A DNA stretch of 64,000 nucleotides from an uncultured Eubacterium sp. (GCF_934295145.1 NZ_CAKRAS010000003.1:1-64000); one strand, 5' to 3'. Counted from the first letter of the stretch, positions 41,192 through 51,196 are shown. The notes: generated by a model from the sequence alone, not told the origin. Numbers and translations: made by a program.

Positions 41192-41683
41192 ATGAAAATG
41201 AAAAAAGCAATCTACCCTGGCAGTTTTGATCCAATGACGCTGGGACATCTTGATATTATTGAGCGTTCATCCAGAATTGTAGATGAACTGAATGTGGCAG
41301 TTTTAAAGAATAATGCGAAAAATCCGTTGTTTTCTGTGGATGAACGTGTTAGTATGATAAAAGAATTTACATCACATCTTCCAAATATTACAGTGACTGC
41401 ATATGATGGACTTTTAGCGGATTATGCAGATCAGATCGGAGCCAATATCATTGTGCGTGGTCTGCGCGCGGTAACTGATTTTGAGTATGAATTACAGATT
41501 GCACAGACGAATCATGCTGTCAATCCAAGAATTGATACGATTTTCCTTACCACCAGTCTTCAGTACGCGTATTTAAGCTCTACGATCACAAAGGAAGTCG
41601 CTTCCTATGGCGGTGATATATCAAAATTTGTTCCGAAGGGACTGATTGAAAGAGTGTACAGCAAATACAACATAAAACGATAA
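41192..41683 (+). CDS. coaD: Phosphopantetheine adenylyltransferase
   Basis: The 163-residue nucleotidyltransferase makes dephospho-CoA. Motifs: [21 protein letters not shown] (with TLGH), [20 protein letters not shown], and [25 protein letters not shown] 41192 or ATG 41198 (MKKAIYPG) may serve. Followed by a coiled-coil gene 13 bp downstream. Confidence 0.96.
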   Translation: MKMKKAIYPGSFDPMTLGHLDIIERSSRIVDELNVAVLKNNAKNPLFSVDERVSMIKEFTSHLPNITVTAYDGLLADYADQIGANIIVRGLRAVTDFEYELQIAQTNHAVNPRIDTIFLTTSLQYAYLSSTITKEVASYGGDISKFVPKGLIERVYSKYNIKR

Positions 41684-41696
41684 AGGAGAGATTTAA

Positions 41697-42329
41697 ATGA
41701 CAAGCCGTATTGAACAGATTATTTCTGAAATTGAGGAATATATTGACGGTTGCAAATTTCAGCCACTGTCAAATTCTAAAATTATTGTAAATAAAGAGGA
41801 ACTGGAAGAGTTACTGACAGAACTGCGTATGAAAACTCCGGAGGAGATCAAACGTTATCAGAAGATCATTAGCAACAAAGATGCCATTTTAGCAGATGCA
41901 CAGGCAAAGGCAGAAGAGATTCTGGCTCAGGCGCAGATTCAGACAAATGAACTTGTCAGCGAGCACCAGATCATGCAGCAGGCTTATGCACAGGCGAACG
42001 AGGTTGTTTCCATTGCCACAAATCAGGCACAGGAGATTCTGGACAAGGCAACCGAGGATGCGGACAATATCCGTACAGCAGCCATCGAGTATACTGATAA
42101 TCTGCTTGGTAATCTGGAGAATATCGTGGTACATGCCATTGATACAAACAAAGCAAAATACGATGGACTGATGTCCTCTCTTCAGAACTGCTATGATATC
42201 GTAAAAGCAAACCGTAACGAACTTACTCCGACTGAGGAGACAGAAGAAGAAACTACAGAAGAAACTGCAGCTGAGCCGGAGCAGTTTGACGTTATCGGTG
42301 GAACTGACAACAAACCAGAGCAGCTGTAA
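41697..42329 (+). CDS. Coiled-coil protein linked to coaD (ATP synthase B/DivIVA-like)
   Basis: The 210-residue protein is almost wholly helical: N-terminal RIEQIISEIEEYIDG, a long coiled coil about 65-140 rich in Ala/Gln/Glu (ILADAQAKAEEILAQAQIQ) and an acidic Thr/Glu tail (PTEETEEETTEETAAEPEQ). Annotated variously as V-type ATPase subunit H-like; I can only support a cytoplasmic coiled-coil protein. AAAGGAGAG precedes the ATG. Its 3' end overlaps the convergent ylbJ gene by 38 bp. Confidence 0.8.
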   Translation: MTSRIEQIISEIEEYIDGCKFQPLSNSKIIVNKEELEELLTELRMKTPEEIKRYQKIISNKDAILADAQAKAEEILAQAQIQTNELVSEHQIMQQAYAQANEVVSIATNQAQEILDKATEDADNIRTAAIEYTDNLLGNLENIVVHAIDTNKAKYDGLMSSLQNCYDIVKANRNELTPTEETEEETTEETAAEPEQFDVIGGTDNKPEQL

Positions 42330-43230
42330 GCAAAACCGTTGCAAAAGTATTATACATTCGGAATTTTACATAGGTTCTCATTCCGCTCTTTAATTCAGAC
42401 AGCATAGAGGCCGTCTGGAAGATGCCGCTGAGACCACCGAAAGACACAAATGCAGTAGCAAACAGATATTGTCCTGTTGGAGGCAGATTTGTACATGTAA
42501 TGGCATGAATTCCATTTGTGATTTCCAGAAATCCGGTAAAACAACAAGAAACAGCTGGATGTAGGAATGGTATATGTTGCATTATATCTGCCGCAATTGA
42601 AAAAAACATAATATAACCGGCGAGTTTTATCATTGTTGTAAAACCGTTCATAATGCCGTCATCAATGATTGTTAATTTTATTTCAAATCTGGATGCCGGC
42701 ATTTTTTCTGAGCATTTTTCCGGAACGTTGCTATGAACAGTAAATATAAGGATTCTTCCGAGCAGAAGCGGCGGCAGGTAGCAAAGCAGAAGAAAAAGCC
42801 AGCCGGGCATCTGATGTTCCGGTAACGAAGCGAACACATAGTTATACAAAAAAGCCGGTCCGAAATTGTTGCTGATACAGCTGACAATTATAGCCTCTTC
42901 CTTTGAAATTTTACCAACATGATATAAATCTGCGCACAGTTTGCTTCCCAGAGGAAAGCCGAACAAAAAGCCTGCGATCAGTGGAAAAAACAAAGGGGCA
43001 CGTAGTGGATAAATACGTCCCAATATTGGGCAGATTTTATCAAATACCGTATCGTATATCTCGGTATGGATCACGATGCCGGACAGGATACTGAAGGGCA
43101 GAAGGGACGGCAATACCGAATGATACCAGAGATACAGTCCATTTGCTGCCGCAGCGGCAAAAAGTTTTGGAAACAGAATACCATAACAGATATATAAAGC
43201 CAGCAGGAAGGCTAACATTTTCTTTTTCAT
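42292..43230 (-). CDS. ylbJ: YlbJ-like membrane protein (nucleoside-recognition/Gate domain)
   Basis: The 312-residue protein has about eight TM helices and the YlbJ pattern: FAAAANGLYLWYHSVLPSLLPF, PLIAGFLFGFPLGSKLCADLY, GPAFLYNYVF and TTMIKLAGYIMFFSI. YlbJ is needed for spore cortex or late sporulation in Bacillus, where it also follows coaD (ylbI). Here it has the opposite orientation. That supports a spore-forming ancestry; the role here is inferred. Confidence 0.82.
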   Translation of the reverse strand: MKKKMLAFLLALYICYGILFPKLFAAAAANGLYLWYHSVLPSLLPFSILSGIVIHTEIYDTVFDKICPILGRIYPLRAPLFFPLIAGFLFGFPLGSKLCADLYHVGKISKEEAIIVSCISNNFGPAFLYNYVFASLPEHQMPGWLFLLLCYLPPLLLGRILIFTVHSNVPEKCSEKMPASRFEIKLTIIDDGIMNGFTTMIKLAGYIMFFSIAADIMQHIPFLHPAVSCCFTGFLEITNGIHAITCTNLPPTGQYLFATAFVSFGGLSGIFQTASMLSELKSGMRTYVKFRMYNTFATVLLTAALVCCQFHR

Positions 43231-43282
43231 ACTATATCTTATTTTTCATATCTTAAAGTAATTCATCCTCGGAGAAAAAAGA

Positions 43283-43924
43283 ATGAAAAAGATTAAAATG
43301 TGGCAACTTGTGATAATTCTGATTCTGTCTTTCAGCTTACTTGACTGTCTGATGATAAAAAACATCTCAAATGGGAAATCTCTGTTTTTTAAACAACACA
43401 CAACGTTCGTGTTAAATCCGGATGTTTTATCGGATCTGGTCTATTTTCCGCTTGCTGCAGATCTGTCAGAACCGAATATTTGTGCCTATGAGGATTCCTG
43501 GCAGAATGCGCGGACCTTTGGCGGGGATCGGAAACACGAAGGTACCGACCTGATGACCGCCACAAATGAACGGGGTATATATCCGGTGGTCAGTATGACC
43601 GAGGGCACGATTGAGCAGCTAGGCTGGCTCAAACTTGGTGGCTGGCGCATTGGCATCCGAAGTTCTTCCGGTGTTTATTATTACTATGCGCATCTGGAGT
43701 CTTATGCACCGGACCTTATAGAGGGTATGGCAGTCAAAGCCGGACAGTTTCTTGGATTCGCCGGGGATTCCGGATATGGAACGAAAGGAACTACCGGACA
43801 GTTTGACGTACATCTGCATGTTGGCATTTATGTGCCCGGAGATCATGGGGATGAGCCTGTAAACCCTTATCTTTACCTCAAAGAGATAGAACACAGCAAA
43901 ATTCGTGCACAATATCTCAGTTAA
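43283..43924 (+). CDS. Membrane-anchored M23 (LytM) peptidase
   Basis: The 213-residue product has an N-terminal TM anchor (WQLVIILILSFSLLDCLMI) and a complete M23 domain: zinc ligands H85 and D89 (HEGTD), YAHLES with H137 and DVHLHVGIY with H177/H179. It should cleave peptidoglycan cross-links outside the membrane. GGAG precedes the ATG, and the gene is divergent from ylbJ by 52 bp. The neighbourhood (ylbJ) suggests a sporulation or cell-wall role, as for SpoIIQ-like proteins, but this is inference. Confidence 0.88.
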   Translation: MKKIKMWQLVIILILSFSLLDCLMIKNISNGKSLFFKQHTTFVLNPDVLSDLVYFPLAADLSEPNICAYEDSWQNARTFGGDRKHEGTDLMTATNERGIYPVVSMTEGTIEQLGWLKLGGWRIGIRSSSGVYYYYAHLESYAPDLIEGMAVKAGQFLGFAGDSGYGTKGTTGQFDVHLHVGIYVPGDHGDEPVNPYLYLKEIEHSKIRAQYLS

Positions 43925-44005
43925 CGACATTTTAAAAAATTAGATCAATTAACTGCGAAAAATCATCTCCATATTTGCGGAAAAAGAATCACCGGTAACT
44001 GATGC

Positions 44006-44034
44006 TTGCAGATTTGTTTTCAGACCACTATAAT
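44006..44034 (+). promoter_or_regulatory. Promoter of the pseudouridine synthase-HAD-YgiQ genes
   Basis: TTGCAG (44006-44011), 17 bp, TATAAT (44029-44034), 70 bp upstream of ATG 44104. The leader contains an ATGTG...CACAT hairpin near 44050. Confidence 0.7.
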
Positions 44035-44103
44035 AGGAATGATTGCAACATGTGTGAAAGATGTCACATATATTTTTGAAACCAGCTCAGAAAGTAGAAA
44101 AAT

Positions 44104-44829
44104 ATGATAAGAATTGATAAATTCCTCTCTCAGATGCAGGTAGCTACCCGCTCCGAGAGTAAAAAACTGATAAAAAATAAACGCATCACAAAAAATGGTG
44201 TAACGGTTACCGATGGCGGTGAAAAATGTGATCCGGACATCGATGCTATCTGTCTGGATGGTGTTCCAATCGCATATCAGGAATACCATTATGTGATGCT
44301 GCACAAACCGACAGGATGTGTCACGGCAACAGAAGACCGGTACGACAAAACGGTCATGGATTTTCTCCCGGAAAAACTGCGCCGTGGCCTCTCACCGGTA
44401 GGGCGACTGGATAAAGACACGGAAGGGCTGCTTCTGATCACCGATGATGGAGCCCTCAATCATCAGCTTCTGGCTCCGGGAAAGCATGTACCGAAAACGT
44501 ATTATGCCCGGATCGACGGAATTGTTACCAGTGCAGATGTTGTGAAGTTTCAGTCTGGTCTGGATATCGGCGAGAAAAAGCGGACAGCACCGGCAATACT
44601 TGAGATTTTGCATGCAGGTGAGACCGATTCCATTTCAGAAATAAAAGTGACCATCACCGAAGGAAAATATCATCAGGTAAAACGGATGTTTCAGTCGGTG
44701 GGTAAAAAAGTCGTTTATCTGAAACGTCTTTCCATGGGCAGCCTGACGCTGGATGAAACACTTGCTCCCGGAAACTGGCGGGCGTTAACGAAAGAAGAAA
44801 TTACAAACTTAAAGGATGAAAAAGCATGA
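44104..44829 (+). CDS. RsuA/RluB-family pseudouridine synthase
   Basis: The 241-residue enzyme has an N-terminal S4 domain (MIRIDKFLSQMQVATRSESKK) and a catalytic core with VGRLDKDTEGLLLITDDGALNH (catalytic Asp) and EGKYHQVKRMFQSVGKKV. It isomerises a uridine in rRNA; by size it is nearest RsuA. The SD is weak. The stop overlaps the HAD gene (ATGA). Confidence 0.93.
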   Translation: MIRIDKFLSQMQVATRSESKKLIKNKRITKNGVTVTDGGEKCDPDIDAICLDGVPIAYQEYHYVMLHKPTGCVTATEDRYDKTVMDFLPEKLRRGLSPVGRLDKDTEGLLLITDDGALNHQLLAPGKHVPKTYYARIDGIVTSADVVKFQSGLDIGEKKRTAPAILEILHAGETDSISEIKVTITEGKYHQVKRMFQSVGKKVVYLKRLSMGSLTLDETLAPGNWRALTKEEITNLKDEKA

Positions 44830-45500
44830 TAACAGAACAGATACAGGCTGTCATTTTTGATCTGGATGGCACAATGACAGATTCCATGTGGATCTGGGAG
44901 GAAATCGATCAGGATTTTTTCCGACAGCAAGGCATCCCCATGCCAGAAAATCTGCATGAAGAGATCGAGGGAATGAGTTTTACCGAAACAGCACAGTATT
45001 TTATTGATACCTATCATCTATCGAAAACTGTGAATGAAGTAAAAGAACTGTGGAATCAGCTTGCCATGGATAAATATGTACACGAAACAACATTAAAACC
45101 CGGTCTGCCTGCATTTTTGCAGTATTTGCAAAAAAAACAGATAAAGATCGGTATTGCGACCAGCAATTCCAGACTGCTTTTGGACGCGTTTTTGGAAGCA
45201 AGAGAACTGACAAACATCATCGACGCCATCACCACAAGCTGTGATGTCAACAAAGGAAAACCGGAACCGGATGTGTATCTGAAAACTGCAGAAAAACTGG
45301 AGACAGATCCATCACACTGTCTGGTATTTGAAGATATTCCAATGGGAATTCTGGCAGGAAAAAGGGCCGGTATGACCGTCTGCGCCGTGGAAGACGACTA
45401 TTCGGCACCATTGCGGGTAGAAAAACGAAAACTGGCAGATTATTATATCACTGATTACAGGCAGATCCTGTATCATACCTATGAGGATTTAAATAGATGA
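44826..45500 (+). CDS. HAD-superfamily phosphatase
   Basis: The 224-residue protein has HAD motifs [13 protein letters not shown] (nucleophile and acid Asp), [17 protein letters not shown] and [16 protein letters not shown], with a helical cap of the beta-phosphoglucomutase subgroup. Substrate unknown. Start and stop overlap both neighbours (ATGA at 44826; 45497-45500), so the three genes are translationally coupled. Confidence 0.92.
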   Translation: MITEQIQAVIFDLDGTMTDSMWIWEEIDQDFFRQQGIPMPENLHEEIEGMSFTETAQYFIDTYHLSKTVNEVKELWNQLAMDKYVHETTLKPGLPAFLQYLQKKQIKIGIATSNSRLLLDAFLEARELTNIIDAITTSCDVNKGKPEPDVYLKTAEKLETDPSHCLVFEDIPMGILAGKRAGMTVCAVEDDYSAPLRVEKRKLADYYITDYRQILYHTYEDLNR

Positions 45501-47524
45501 AACAATTTTTACCAATCAGCCGTGCCGATATGAAGGCACAGGGAATCGAACAGCTTGATTTTGTATATGTCATCGGAGATGCGTATGTGGATCATCCGTC
45601 CTTTGGACATGCCATTATCAGCCGTATTTTACAAGCCAACGGTTTTACCGTGGGAATCATCTCACAGCCGGACTGGAAAGATCCGGAAAGTATCAGTATT
45701 CTTGGGGAACCGAAACTTGGTTTTATCGTAACCGGCGGGAATATGGATTCTATGGTAAACCATTATTCTGTATCCAAAAAACGCCGGCAAAAAGATGCAT
45801 TTACGCCCGGGGGCGTCATGGGAAAACGTCCGGATTATGCCACTGTGGTATATTGCAATCTGATCCGCAGAACATATAAGCATACACCGCTGATCATCGG
45901 CGGTCTGGAGGCAAGTCTGCGTCGTCTTGGACATTACGATTACTGGTCCAATAAAGTAAAACGTTCCATTTTGATGGATTCAGGCGCAGATCTACTGATG
46001 TATGGAATGGGAGAGCGCAGCATTGTAGGTGTGGCAGAAGGACTGCGCAGCGGCATTGACATCAAAGATCTGACCTATATTGACGGAACAGTATATAAAA
46101 CCAAAGATCCTGACAGTGTGTATGACGGTATTATGCTGCCGTCTTTTGAAGAGATCTGCACCAGCAAAGAAACGTATGCCCGCAGTTTTTATACACAATA
46201 CTGTAATACAGATCCATTTACTGCAAAACGGCTGATCGAGCCATATCCAAACAAATGTTATGTCGTGCAGAATCCACCTTCCAAACCGCTGAGCACCAGC
46301 GAAATGGATGCTGTGTATGCACTGCCATATATGAGAACTTATCATCCGTCTTACGAGGAAGCGGGTGGAGTACCGGCCATCGAGGAAGTAAAATTCAGCC
46401 TGGTCAGTAACCGTGGCTGTTACGGTGGCTGCAGTTTCTGTGCTCTGACTTTCCATCAGGGGCGGATCATTCAGACCAGAAGCCACGAATCCATCATTAA
46501 TGAGGCAAAACAGATGGTCTGGGAACCGGACTTTAAAGGATATATTCATGATGTTGGCGGTCCGACTGCAAACTTCCGCGGTCCGTCCTGTGATAAACAG
46601 CTGACCCGTGGTGTCTGTAAAAACCGACAGTGTCTATTCCCGACACCATGTCCGAACCTGAAGGTAGACCATTCGGATTATCTGGATCTGCTGAGGGAAC
46701 TGCGGGTTCTTCCTAATGTGAAAAAAGTCTTTATCCGATCCGGCATCCGTTTTGATTACCTGATCTGCGACAAAGACAAGACCTTTTTCCAGGAATTATG
46801 TGAGCATCATGTCAGTGGACAGTTAAAAGTAGCACCGGAACATATTTCTGACTCAGTACTTTCCCTGATGGGAAAACCGCCGGTGGCTGTATACAATAAA
46901 TTTAAAGATGAATATAAAAAGATCAATGAGCGCATCGGAAAGAAGCAGTATCTGGTTCCGTATCTGATGTCTTCCCATCCGGGTTCAACGTTAAAAGAAG
47001 CAGTGGAACTGGCAGAATATCTGCGAGATCTGGGTTATATGCCGGAACAGGTGCAGGATTTCTATCCGACACCATCCACGATTTCTACCTGCATGTATTA
47101 CACCGGACTGGATCCACGAACCATGAAAAAGGTGTATGTCACCAACAATCCGCATGAGAAAGCCATGCAGCGAGCCCTGATCCAGTATCGCAATCCGAAA
47201 AACTATGATCTGGTTTATGAAGCACTGCATCTGGCGCACCGAACGGATCTGATCGGTTTTGGACCGAAATGTCTGATCCGGCCGAAACACAACGGACATT
47301 TGGACGGTGACAACAGATACCGTGGACAAACAACCGGAAATTCCGGCAGTAACAGGACAAAAGATTCTTACAAAGGACGGAATAACAACAATAGTCAAAA
47401 AACTAATAATACAAAAGGAAATAACCGTTCCCAGACAGGAAACAGACAAGAAAATGGAACTGCTGCAGTACGTCCGAAAAAGCGTAAAGCCATCCGTAAC
47501 GTACATAAGAAAAAACAGAAATAG
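45497..47524 (+). CDS. YgiQ family radical SAM protein
   Basis: The 675-residue protein has an N-terminal DUF3362/YgiQ domain ([21 protein letters not shown]), the radical SAM motif C308-x3-C312-x2-C315 ([19 protein letters not shown]) and [15 protein letters not shown]. Its C-terminus is an Asn/Gly/Arg/Lys-rich, low-complexity tail (about 620-675) that may bind RNA. Function of YgiQ is unknown. Contiguous with the HAD gene. Confidence 0.92.
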   Translation: MKQFLPISRADMKAQGIEQLDFVYVIGDAYVDHPSFGHAIISRILQANGFTVGIISQPDWKDPESISILGEPKLGFIVTGGNMDSMVNHYSVSKKRRQKDAFTPGGVMGKRPDYATVVYCNLIRRTYKHTPLIIGGLEASLRRLGHYDYWSNKVKRSILMDSGADLLMYGMGERSIVGVAEGLRSGIDIKDLTYIDGTVYKTKDPDSVYDGIMLPSFEEICTSKETYARSFYTQYCNTDPFTAKRLIEPYPNKCYVVQNPPSKPLSTSEMDAVYALPYMRTYHPSYEEAGGVPAIEEVKFSLVSNRGCYGGCSFCALTFHQGRIIQTRSHESIINEAKQMVWEPDFKGYIHDVGGPTANFRGPSCDKQLTRGVCKNRQCLFPTPCPNLKVDHSDYLDLLRELRVLPNVKKVFIRSGIRFDYLICDKDKTFFQELCEHHVSGQLKVAPEHISDSVLSLMGKPPVAVYNKFKDEYKKINERIGKKQYLVPYLMSSHPGSTLKEAVELAEYLRDLGYMPEQVQDFYPTPSTISTCMYYTGLDPRTMKKVYVTNNPHEKAMQRALIQYRNPKNYDLVYEALHLAHRTDLIGFGPKCLIRPKHNGHLDGDNRYRGQTTGNSGSNRTKDSYKGRNNNNSQKTNNTKGNNRSQTGNRQENGTAAVRPKKRKAIRNVHKKKQK

Positions 47525-47578
47525 GCGTATCTGTTTGTTTTTCAGATAAATAAGATAGATACAATTTTTTTACTATAT

Positions 47579-47646
47579 AGATTTGGGGGCAAAACACCCA
47601 AATCTTGATTACACGGATTGTTCCGTGCTTTGCACTCTCACAATCC
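47579..47646. repeat. Cluster of three short palindromes
   Basis: AGATTTGGG/CCCAAATCT (47579-47605), CACGGA/TCCGTG (47612-47627) and the overlapping GGATTGT/ACAATCC (47615-47646) lie in the gap after the YgiQ gene. There is no T-tract, so they look like extragenic palindromes more than a standard terminator. Confidence 0.45.
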
Positions 47647-47686
47647 TTCCCATATATTATTTTACAGAAAGAGAAAAACGTCGTAT

Positions 47687-48700
47687 ATGAAAGAATTTTC
47701 TATTTCATCCAAAGAAGCCGGGCAGCGTATGGACAAATATCTGTTCAAAATCCTAAATCAGGCGTCCAAGGGCTTTGTTTATAAAATGCTGCGGAAAAAA
47801 AATATTATGCTGAATGATAAAAAAGCAACGGGGCAGGAAGTGTTAAAAGCCACAGATCAGATAAAAATTTATCTGTCCGATGAGACCTTTGATAAATTCG
47901 CTTCCGCACTGGTGGAGACACCGGAGCAAAAACAGCCGGTGAAGGCAAAGGAAGGAAACGTTAAGTCAGCTACAAATACAACTGCAGTGCATCATCCGAA
48001 AATTCAGATTGTCTATGAAGATGATGATATTCTGATCCTGAATAAACCGGTGGGACTTTTATCCCAGAAAGCAGAGAAAGAAGATTATTCCGCCAACGAA
48101 ATGGTCATCGACTATCTGCTGGAGAGCGGACAGCTGACCCGTGCGGAGCTGCGCACCTTTCATCCGTCCATCTGCAATCGGCTGGATCGAAATACTTCAG
48201 GTCTTCTGATTGCCGGAAAGACTATGCACGGACTACAGGAGATGGCAGAAGCCCTGAAATCCCGCAGTATGCAAAAATATTACCGTTGCCTTGTGTCAGG
48301 CCATATCGAGCAGGATGCACATCTGAAAGGGTATTTGGCCAAAGACCATCAGAGCAATAAAGTGACGATCCGCAAGGAAGCTTTTGCAGATGCTTCTTAT
48401 ATTGAAACTGCGTATCATCCGATCAAAGTATATGAAAATATGACCTTGCTGGAAGTGCATCTGATCACCGGACGCTCCCACCAGATCCGTGCGCATCTGG
48501 CCAGTATCGGGCATCCAATCCTCGGGGATGCGAAATACGGTGACAGAAAAGTAAACCAGACGTTAAAAGACACTTGCAGGGTACGTTCCCAGCTGCTGCA
48601 CGCATACCGCATGGAATTTCCGGACGGAAAAATCGTTACTGCGCCGGAACCGGCTGCATTTGAACGGGTGCAGATAAAACTTGCAAAAGAGAAGAGGTAG
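47687..48700 (+). CDS. RluA-family pseudouridine synthase
   Basis: The 337-residue protein has an N-terminal S4 domain (AGQRMDKYLFKILNQASKG), a linker, and an RluA core with catalytic CNRLDRNTSGLLIAGKT (Asp in RLD) plus LITGRSHQIRAHLASIGHPILGD. The target uridine is unknown (RluC/D-like). The frame is open to 47618, but homology begins at ATG 47687, which has AGAAAGAGAA upstream. Confidence 0.93.
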   Translation: MKEFSISSKEAGQRMDKYLFKILNQASKGFVYKMLRKKNIMLNDKKATGQEVLKATDQIKIYLSDETFDKFASALVETPEQKQPVKAKEGNVKSATNTTAVHHPKIQIVYEDDDILILNKPVGLLSQKAEKEDYSANEMVIDYLLESGQLTRAELRTFHPSICNRLDRNTSGLLIAGKTMHGLQEMAEALKSRSMQKYYRCLVSGHIEQDAHLKGYLAKDHQSNKVTIRKEAFADASYIETAYHPIKVYENMTLLEVHLITGRSHQIRAHLASIGHPILGDAKYGDRKVNQTLKDTCRVRSQLLHAYRMEFPDGKIVTAPEPAAFERVQIKLAKEKR

Positions 48701-48705
48701 ATACA

Positions 48706-49356
48706 ATGCATTTATATATCATGAGACACGGTGAGACATTCTGGAATAAAAAAGGACTGATTCAGGGCTCCTCCGATATCGCTCTGACTCCCTACGGGGA
48801 AGAATTAGCCGCAGATACCAGGGATGGTTTTGAAAGAGATGGAATCCAGTTTCAGAGAATTTATACCAGTCCTTATCAACGTGCGGTAAAAACAGCAAAG
48901 ATCATTGCAGAAAAACAGCCGGCTTCTGTTCATATTGAGCAGCGGGTGCGTGAAATGTGTTTTGGCAAGTATGAAGGAGATAAGATCAGTGAGATCAGAA
49001 CAAAGGGGGACCAGAACCTGATCTACTGTTTTTCCAAACCGTCTCTGTATGTGGCCGATGAGACCGGAGATAATTTTTCAGATCTGTATGGACGGATTGA
49101 GACATTTCTGAAAGATGAAATTCTGCCGATGGAACATGATCCGGCAGTGGAAAATGTACTGGTTGTTTGCCATGGTGCTGTCATCCGTGCGTTTCTGACG
49201 TATATTAAACATATACCAATGGATGAGTTCTGGACGATCCATCAGCCAAACTGCAGTGTCAACCGCATTCTGGTAAAAGATGGACAGTTTATCGTAGAAA
49301 AAGAAAATATCCTTTATTACAATGATCCGGAACTCACCCATCGGGGGATTTTGTAA
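48706..49356 (+). CDS. Histidine phosphatase family protein
   Basis: The 216-residue phosphoglycerate-mutase-like phosphatase has the catalytic RHGETFWNKKGLIQG, YTSPYQRAVKTAKII and VCHGAVIRAFL. It is probably a broad acid phosphatase (CobC/PhoE-like); substrate unknown. GAAGAGG precedes the ATG. The stop overlaps the recU start by one base. Confidence 0.92.
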   Translation: MHLYIMRHGETFWNKKGLIQGSSDIALTPYGEELAADTRDGFERDGIQFQRIYTSPYQRAVKTAKIIAEKQPASVHIEQRVREMCFGKYEGDKISEIRTKGDQNLIYCFSKPSLYVADETGDNFSDLYGRIETFLKDEILPMEHDPAVENVLVVCHGAVIRAFLTYIKHIPMDEFWTIHQPNCSVNRILVKDGQFIVEKENILYYNDPELTHRGIL

Positions 49357-49889
49357 TGCCGACCTGGAATTCACGTGGACTGCGCGGATCCACACTGGAG
49401 GAATTTATCAACCGTACCAATGAGCGGTATCGGGAAAATCATCTGGCACTGATCCAGAAAGTACCGACCCCGATCACGCCTATTAAAATGGATAAGGAGA
49501 ACCGGCATATTACTCTGGCTTATTTTGAGCAAAAAAGTACCGTGGATTATATCGGTGTGGTGCAGGGAATCCCGGTATGCTTTGATGCCAAGGAATGTCA
49601 GGTCGATACCTTTCCGTTACAGAATATTCACCCCCATCAGGTGGACTTTATGCGGGATTTTGAACAGCAAGGCGGCATCGCTTTTTTTCTGATCTTTTAT
49701 ACGCATCTGGAAAAATTTTACTATCTGCCTTTCCGTCAGTTCAGTGAATTCTGGGCGCGGATGCAGCAGGGGGGAAGAAAAAGTTTTCGCATGGATGAAC
49801 TGGATGAAAACTTCTTTTTTAGCGGTCATTCCGGACTTCTGGTTCCTTATCTGGATGCGCTGCAGATGGATTTGAATTTAAGGGATTGA
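49356..49889 (+). CDS. recU: Holliday junction resolvase RecU
   Basis: The 177-residue homodimeric PD-(D/E)xK nuclease has NSRGLRGSTLEEFINRTNERY, the catalytic stretch STVDYIGVVQG...FDAKECQV (D and E-x-K-like) and LPFRQFSEFWARMQQGGRKS. It cuts Holliday junctions in recombination repair; Firmicute-specific. Its last codons overlap the his operon promoter. Confidence 0.93.
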   Translation: MPTWNSRGLRGSTLEEFINRTNERYRENHLALIQKVPTPITPIKMDKENRHITLAYFEQKSTVDYIGVVQGIPVCFDAKECQVDTFPLQNIHPHQVDFMRDFEQQGGIAFFLIFYTHLEKFYYLPFRQFSEFWARMQQGGRKSFRMDELDENFFFSGHSGLLVPYLDALQMDLNLRD

Positions 49890-49914
49890 CATTTTATAGT
49901 TAATTTCATATAAT
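49886..49914 (+). promoter_or_regulatory. Histidine operon promoter
   Basis: TTGACA (49886-49891), 17 bp, TATAAT (49909-49914): full consensus, with the -35 overlapping the recU stop codon. The leader to hisZ is about 90 bases. Confidence 0.85.
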
Positions 49915-49933
49915 ATTTAAAGATTTTTACATA

Positions 49934-49953
49934 TTAGCATGGTAGCACGCTAA
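49934..49953 (+). promoter_or_regulatory. Operator-like dyad in the his leader
   Basis: TTAGCATGGT-AGCACGCTAA is a 20-bp inverted repeat with 8 of 10 pairs, just downstream of the start of transcription. It could be a repressor site (HisR/YerC-like) or an RNA hairpin. The leader is too short for a T-box. Confidence 0.5.
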
Positions 49954-50008
49954 AGTGCATGGGAAATATGTATAAAAAATGCAACAGAACAAAGAGGGGA
50001 TCAAAGAC

Positions 50009-51196
50009 GTGAAGAATCAATTATTACATACGCCCGAAGGTGTCAGAGATATTTACAACGAAGAATGTGAACGTAAGATTATTTTGGAAAGCCGTCTGCT
50101 TTCTGTAATGAAATCCTATGGTTATCACCCAATCCAGACACCAACTTTTGAGTTTTTTGATATATTCGGAAAAGAAATCGGTACAACTCCATCCAGAGAT
50201 CTGTACAAGTTTTTTGACCGTGAGGGCAACACGCTTGTTCTCCGGCCGGATATCACACCGTCCATCGCACGGTGCGCATCCAAATATTATATGGAGCAGG
50301 CCATTCCAATTCGTCTGTGCTACACCGGAAACACATTCCGGAATAATTCCAGCTATCAGGGGCGTTTAAAAGAGAATACCCAGTCCGGAGCTGAGCTCAT
50401 CGGAGACGGAAGCGTGGAGGCAGACGCAGAAATGCTTGCGTTATCTGCGCAACTATTGCAGGCAGCAGGTTTAAAAGAGTTTCAGCTGAGTGTGGGACAT
50501 GCAGATTTCCTGCGTGGTCTGTTTGAGGCTGCAAATCTGGAAGAAGACGTGATGGAAGAAATACGTAACCTGCTGTTAAACCGTAATCTGTACGGTGTAC
50601 AGGAGGTAGTCGAGCAGCATGTAACAGATGAAAATCTGAAACAGCTTTTCGCTCTGCTCAGCGATGTGATGCTGGATAAAGATAAAATCACTGCTGCGAA
50701 AGCATGGGCACAGGATTTTCCTCGGGTACTGAAAGCACTGACCCGTTTAGAACAGCTGGATGAACTGTTAGAATTATACAATATCCATAAATATGTATCC
50801 TATGAACTTGCCATGATTTCCGGATTTAATTATTACACCGGCATTATTTTTGCCGGATATACGTTTGGAAGCGGCGAGGCCATCGTAAACGGTGGTCGTT
50901 ACGATAATTTGCTGAAATCCTTTGGAAAATCTGCACCGTCCATCGGTTTTGCAGTAGTCATCAATCAGCTGATGGCGGCACTGCAGCGACAGAACGTACG
51001 CATTCCGTTTGAAAATACAACAAAATGGTTTATTTACAGCGAACAATACCGTCAGGATGCCATCAAAGATGCTCAGGTACTCAGAAGCCGTGGAGAACAG
51101 GTGGAACTGATGCCGCTGACAGAGCAGAACACAAAAGATGTCTATGAAAAATATGCCGAAGAAAATCATATTCAGGACATTATTTTCTATATGTAG
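50009..51196 (+). CDS. hisZ: ATP phosphoribosyltransferase regulatory subunit
   Basis: The 395-residue HisRS-like protein lacks the full synthetase anticodon domain and supports a short HisG. It has LHTPEGVRDIYNEECERK, LRPDITPSIARCAS, CYTGNTFRNN and GRYDNLLKSFGKSAPSIGF. ATG 49979 is open but has no SD. GTG 50009, with AGAGGGG upstream, starts at the usual N-terminus and is preferred. First gene of the his operon. Confidence 0.93.
   Translation: MKNQLLHTPEGVRDIYNEECERKIILESRLLSVMKSYGYHPIQTPTFEFFDIFGKEIGTTPSRDLYKFFDREGNTLVLRPDITPSIARCASKYYMEQAIPIRLCYTGNTFRNNSSYQGRLKENTQSGAELIGDGSVEADAEMLALSAQLLQAAGLKEFQLSVGHADFLRGLFEAANLEEDVMEEIRNLLLNRNLYGVQEVVEQHVTDENLKQLFALLSDVMLDKDKITAAKAWAQDFPRVLKALTRLEQLDELLELYNIHKYVSYELAMISGFNYYTGIIFAGYTFGSGEAIVNGGRYDNLLKSFGKSAPSIGFAVVINQLMAALQRQNVRIPFENTTKWFIYSEQYRQDAIKDAQVLRSRGEQVELMPLTEQNTKDVYEKYAEENHIQDIIFYM

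Noticed and set aside
46991..47506. 171-residue minus-strand ORF opposite the YgiQ-like gene
   Set aside because: Shadow of the low-complexity 3' end of a real gene.
49890..50008. T-box riboswitch before hisZ
   Set aside because: The leader is about 90 bases with no T-box sequence or specifier-stem layout.
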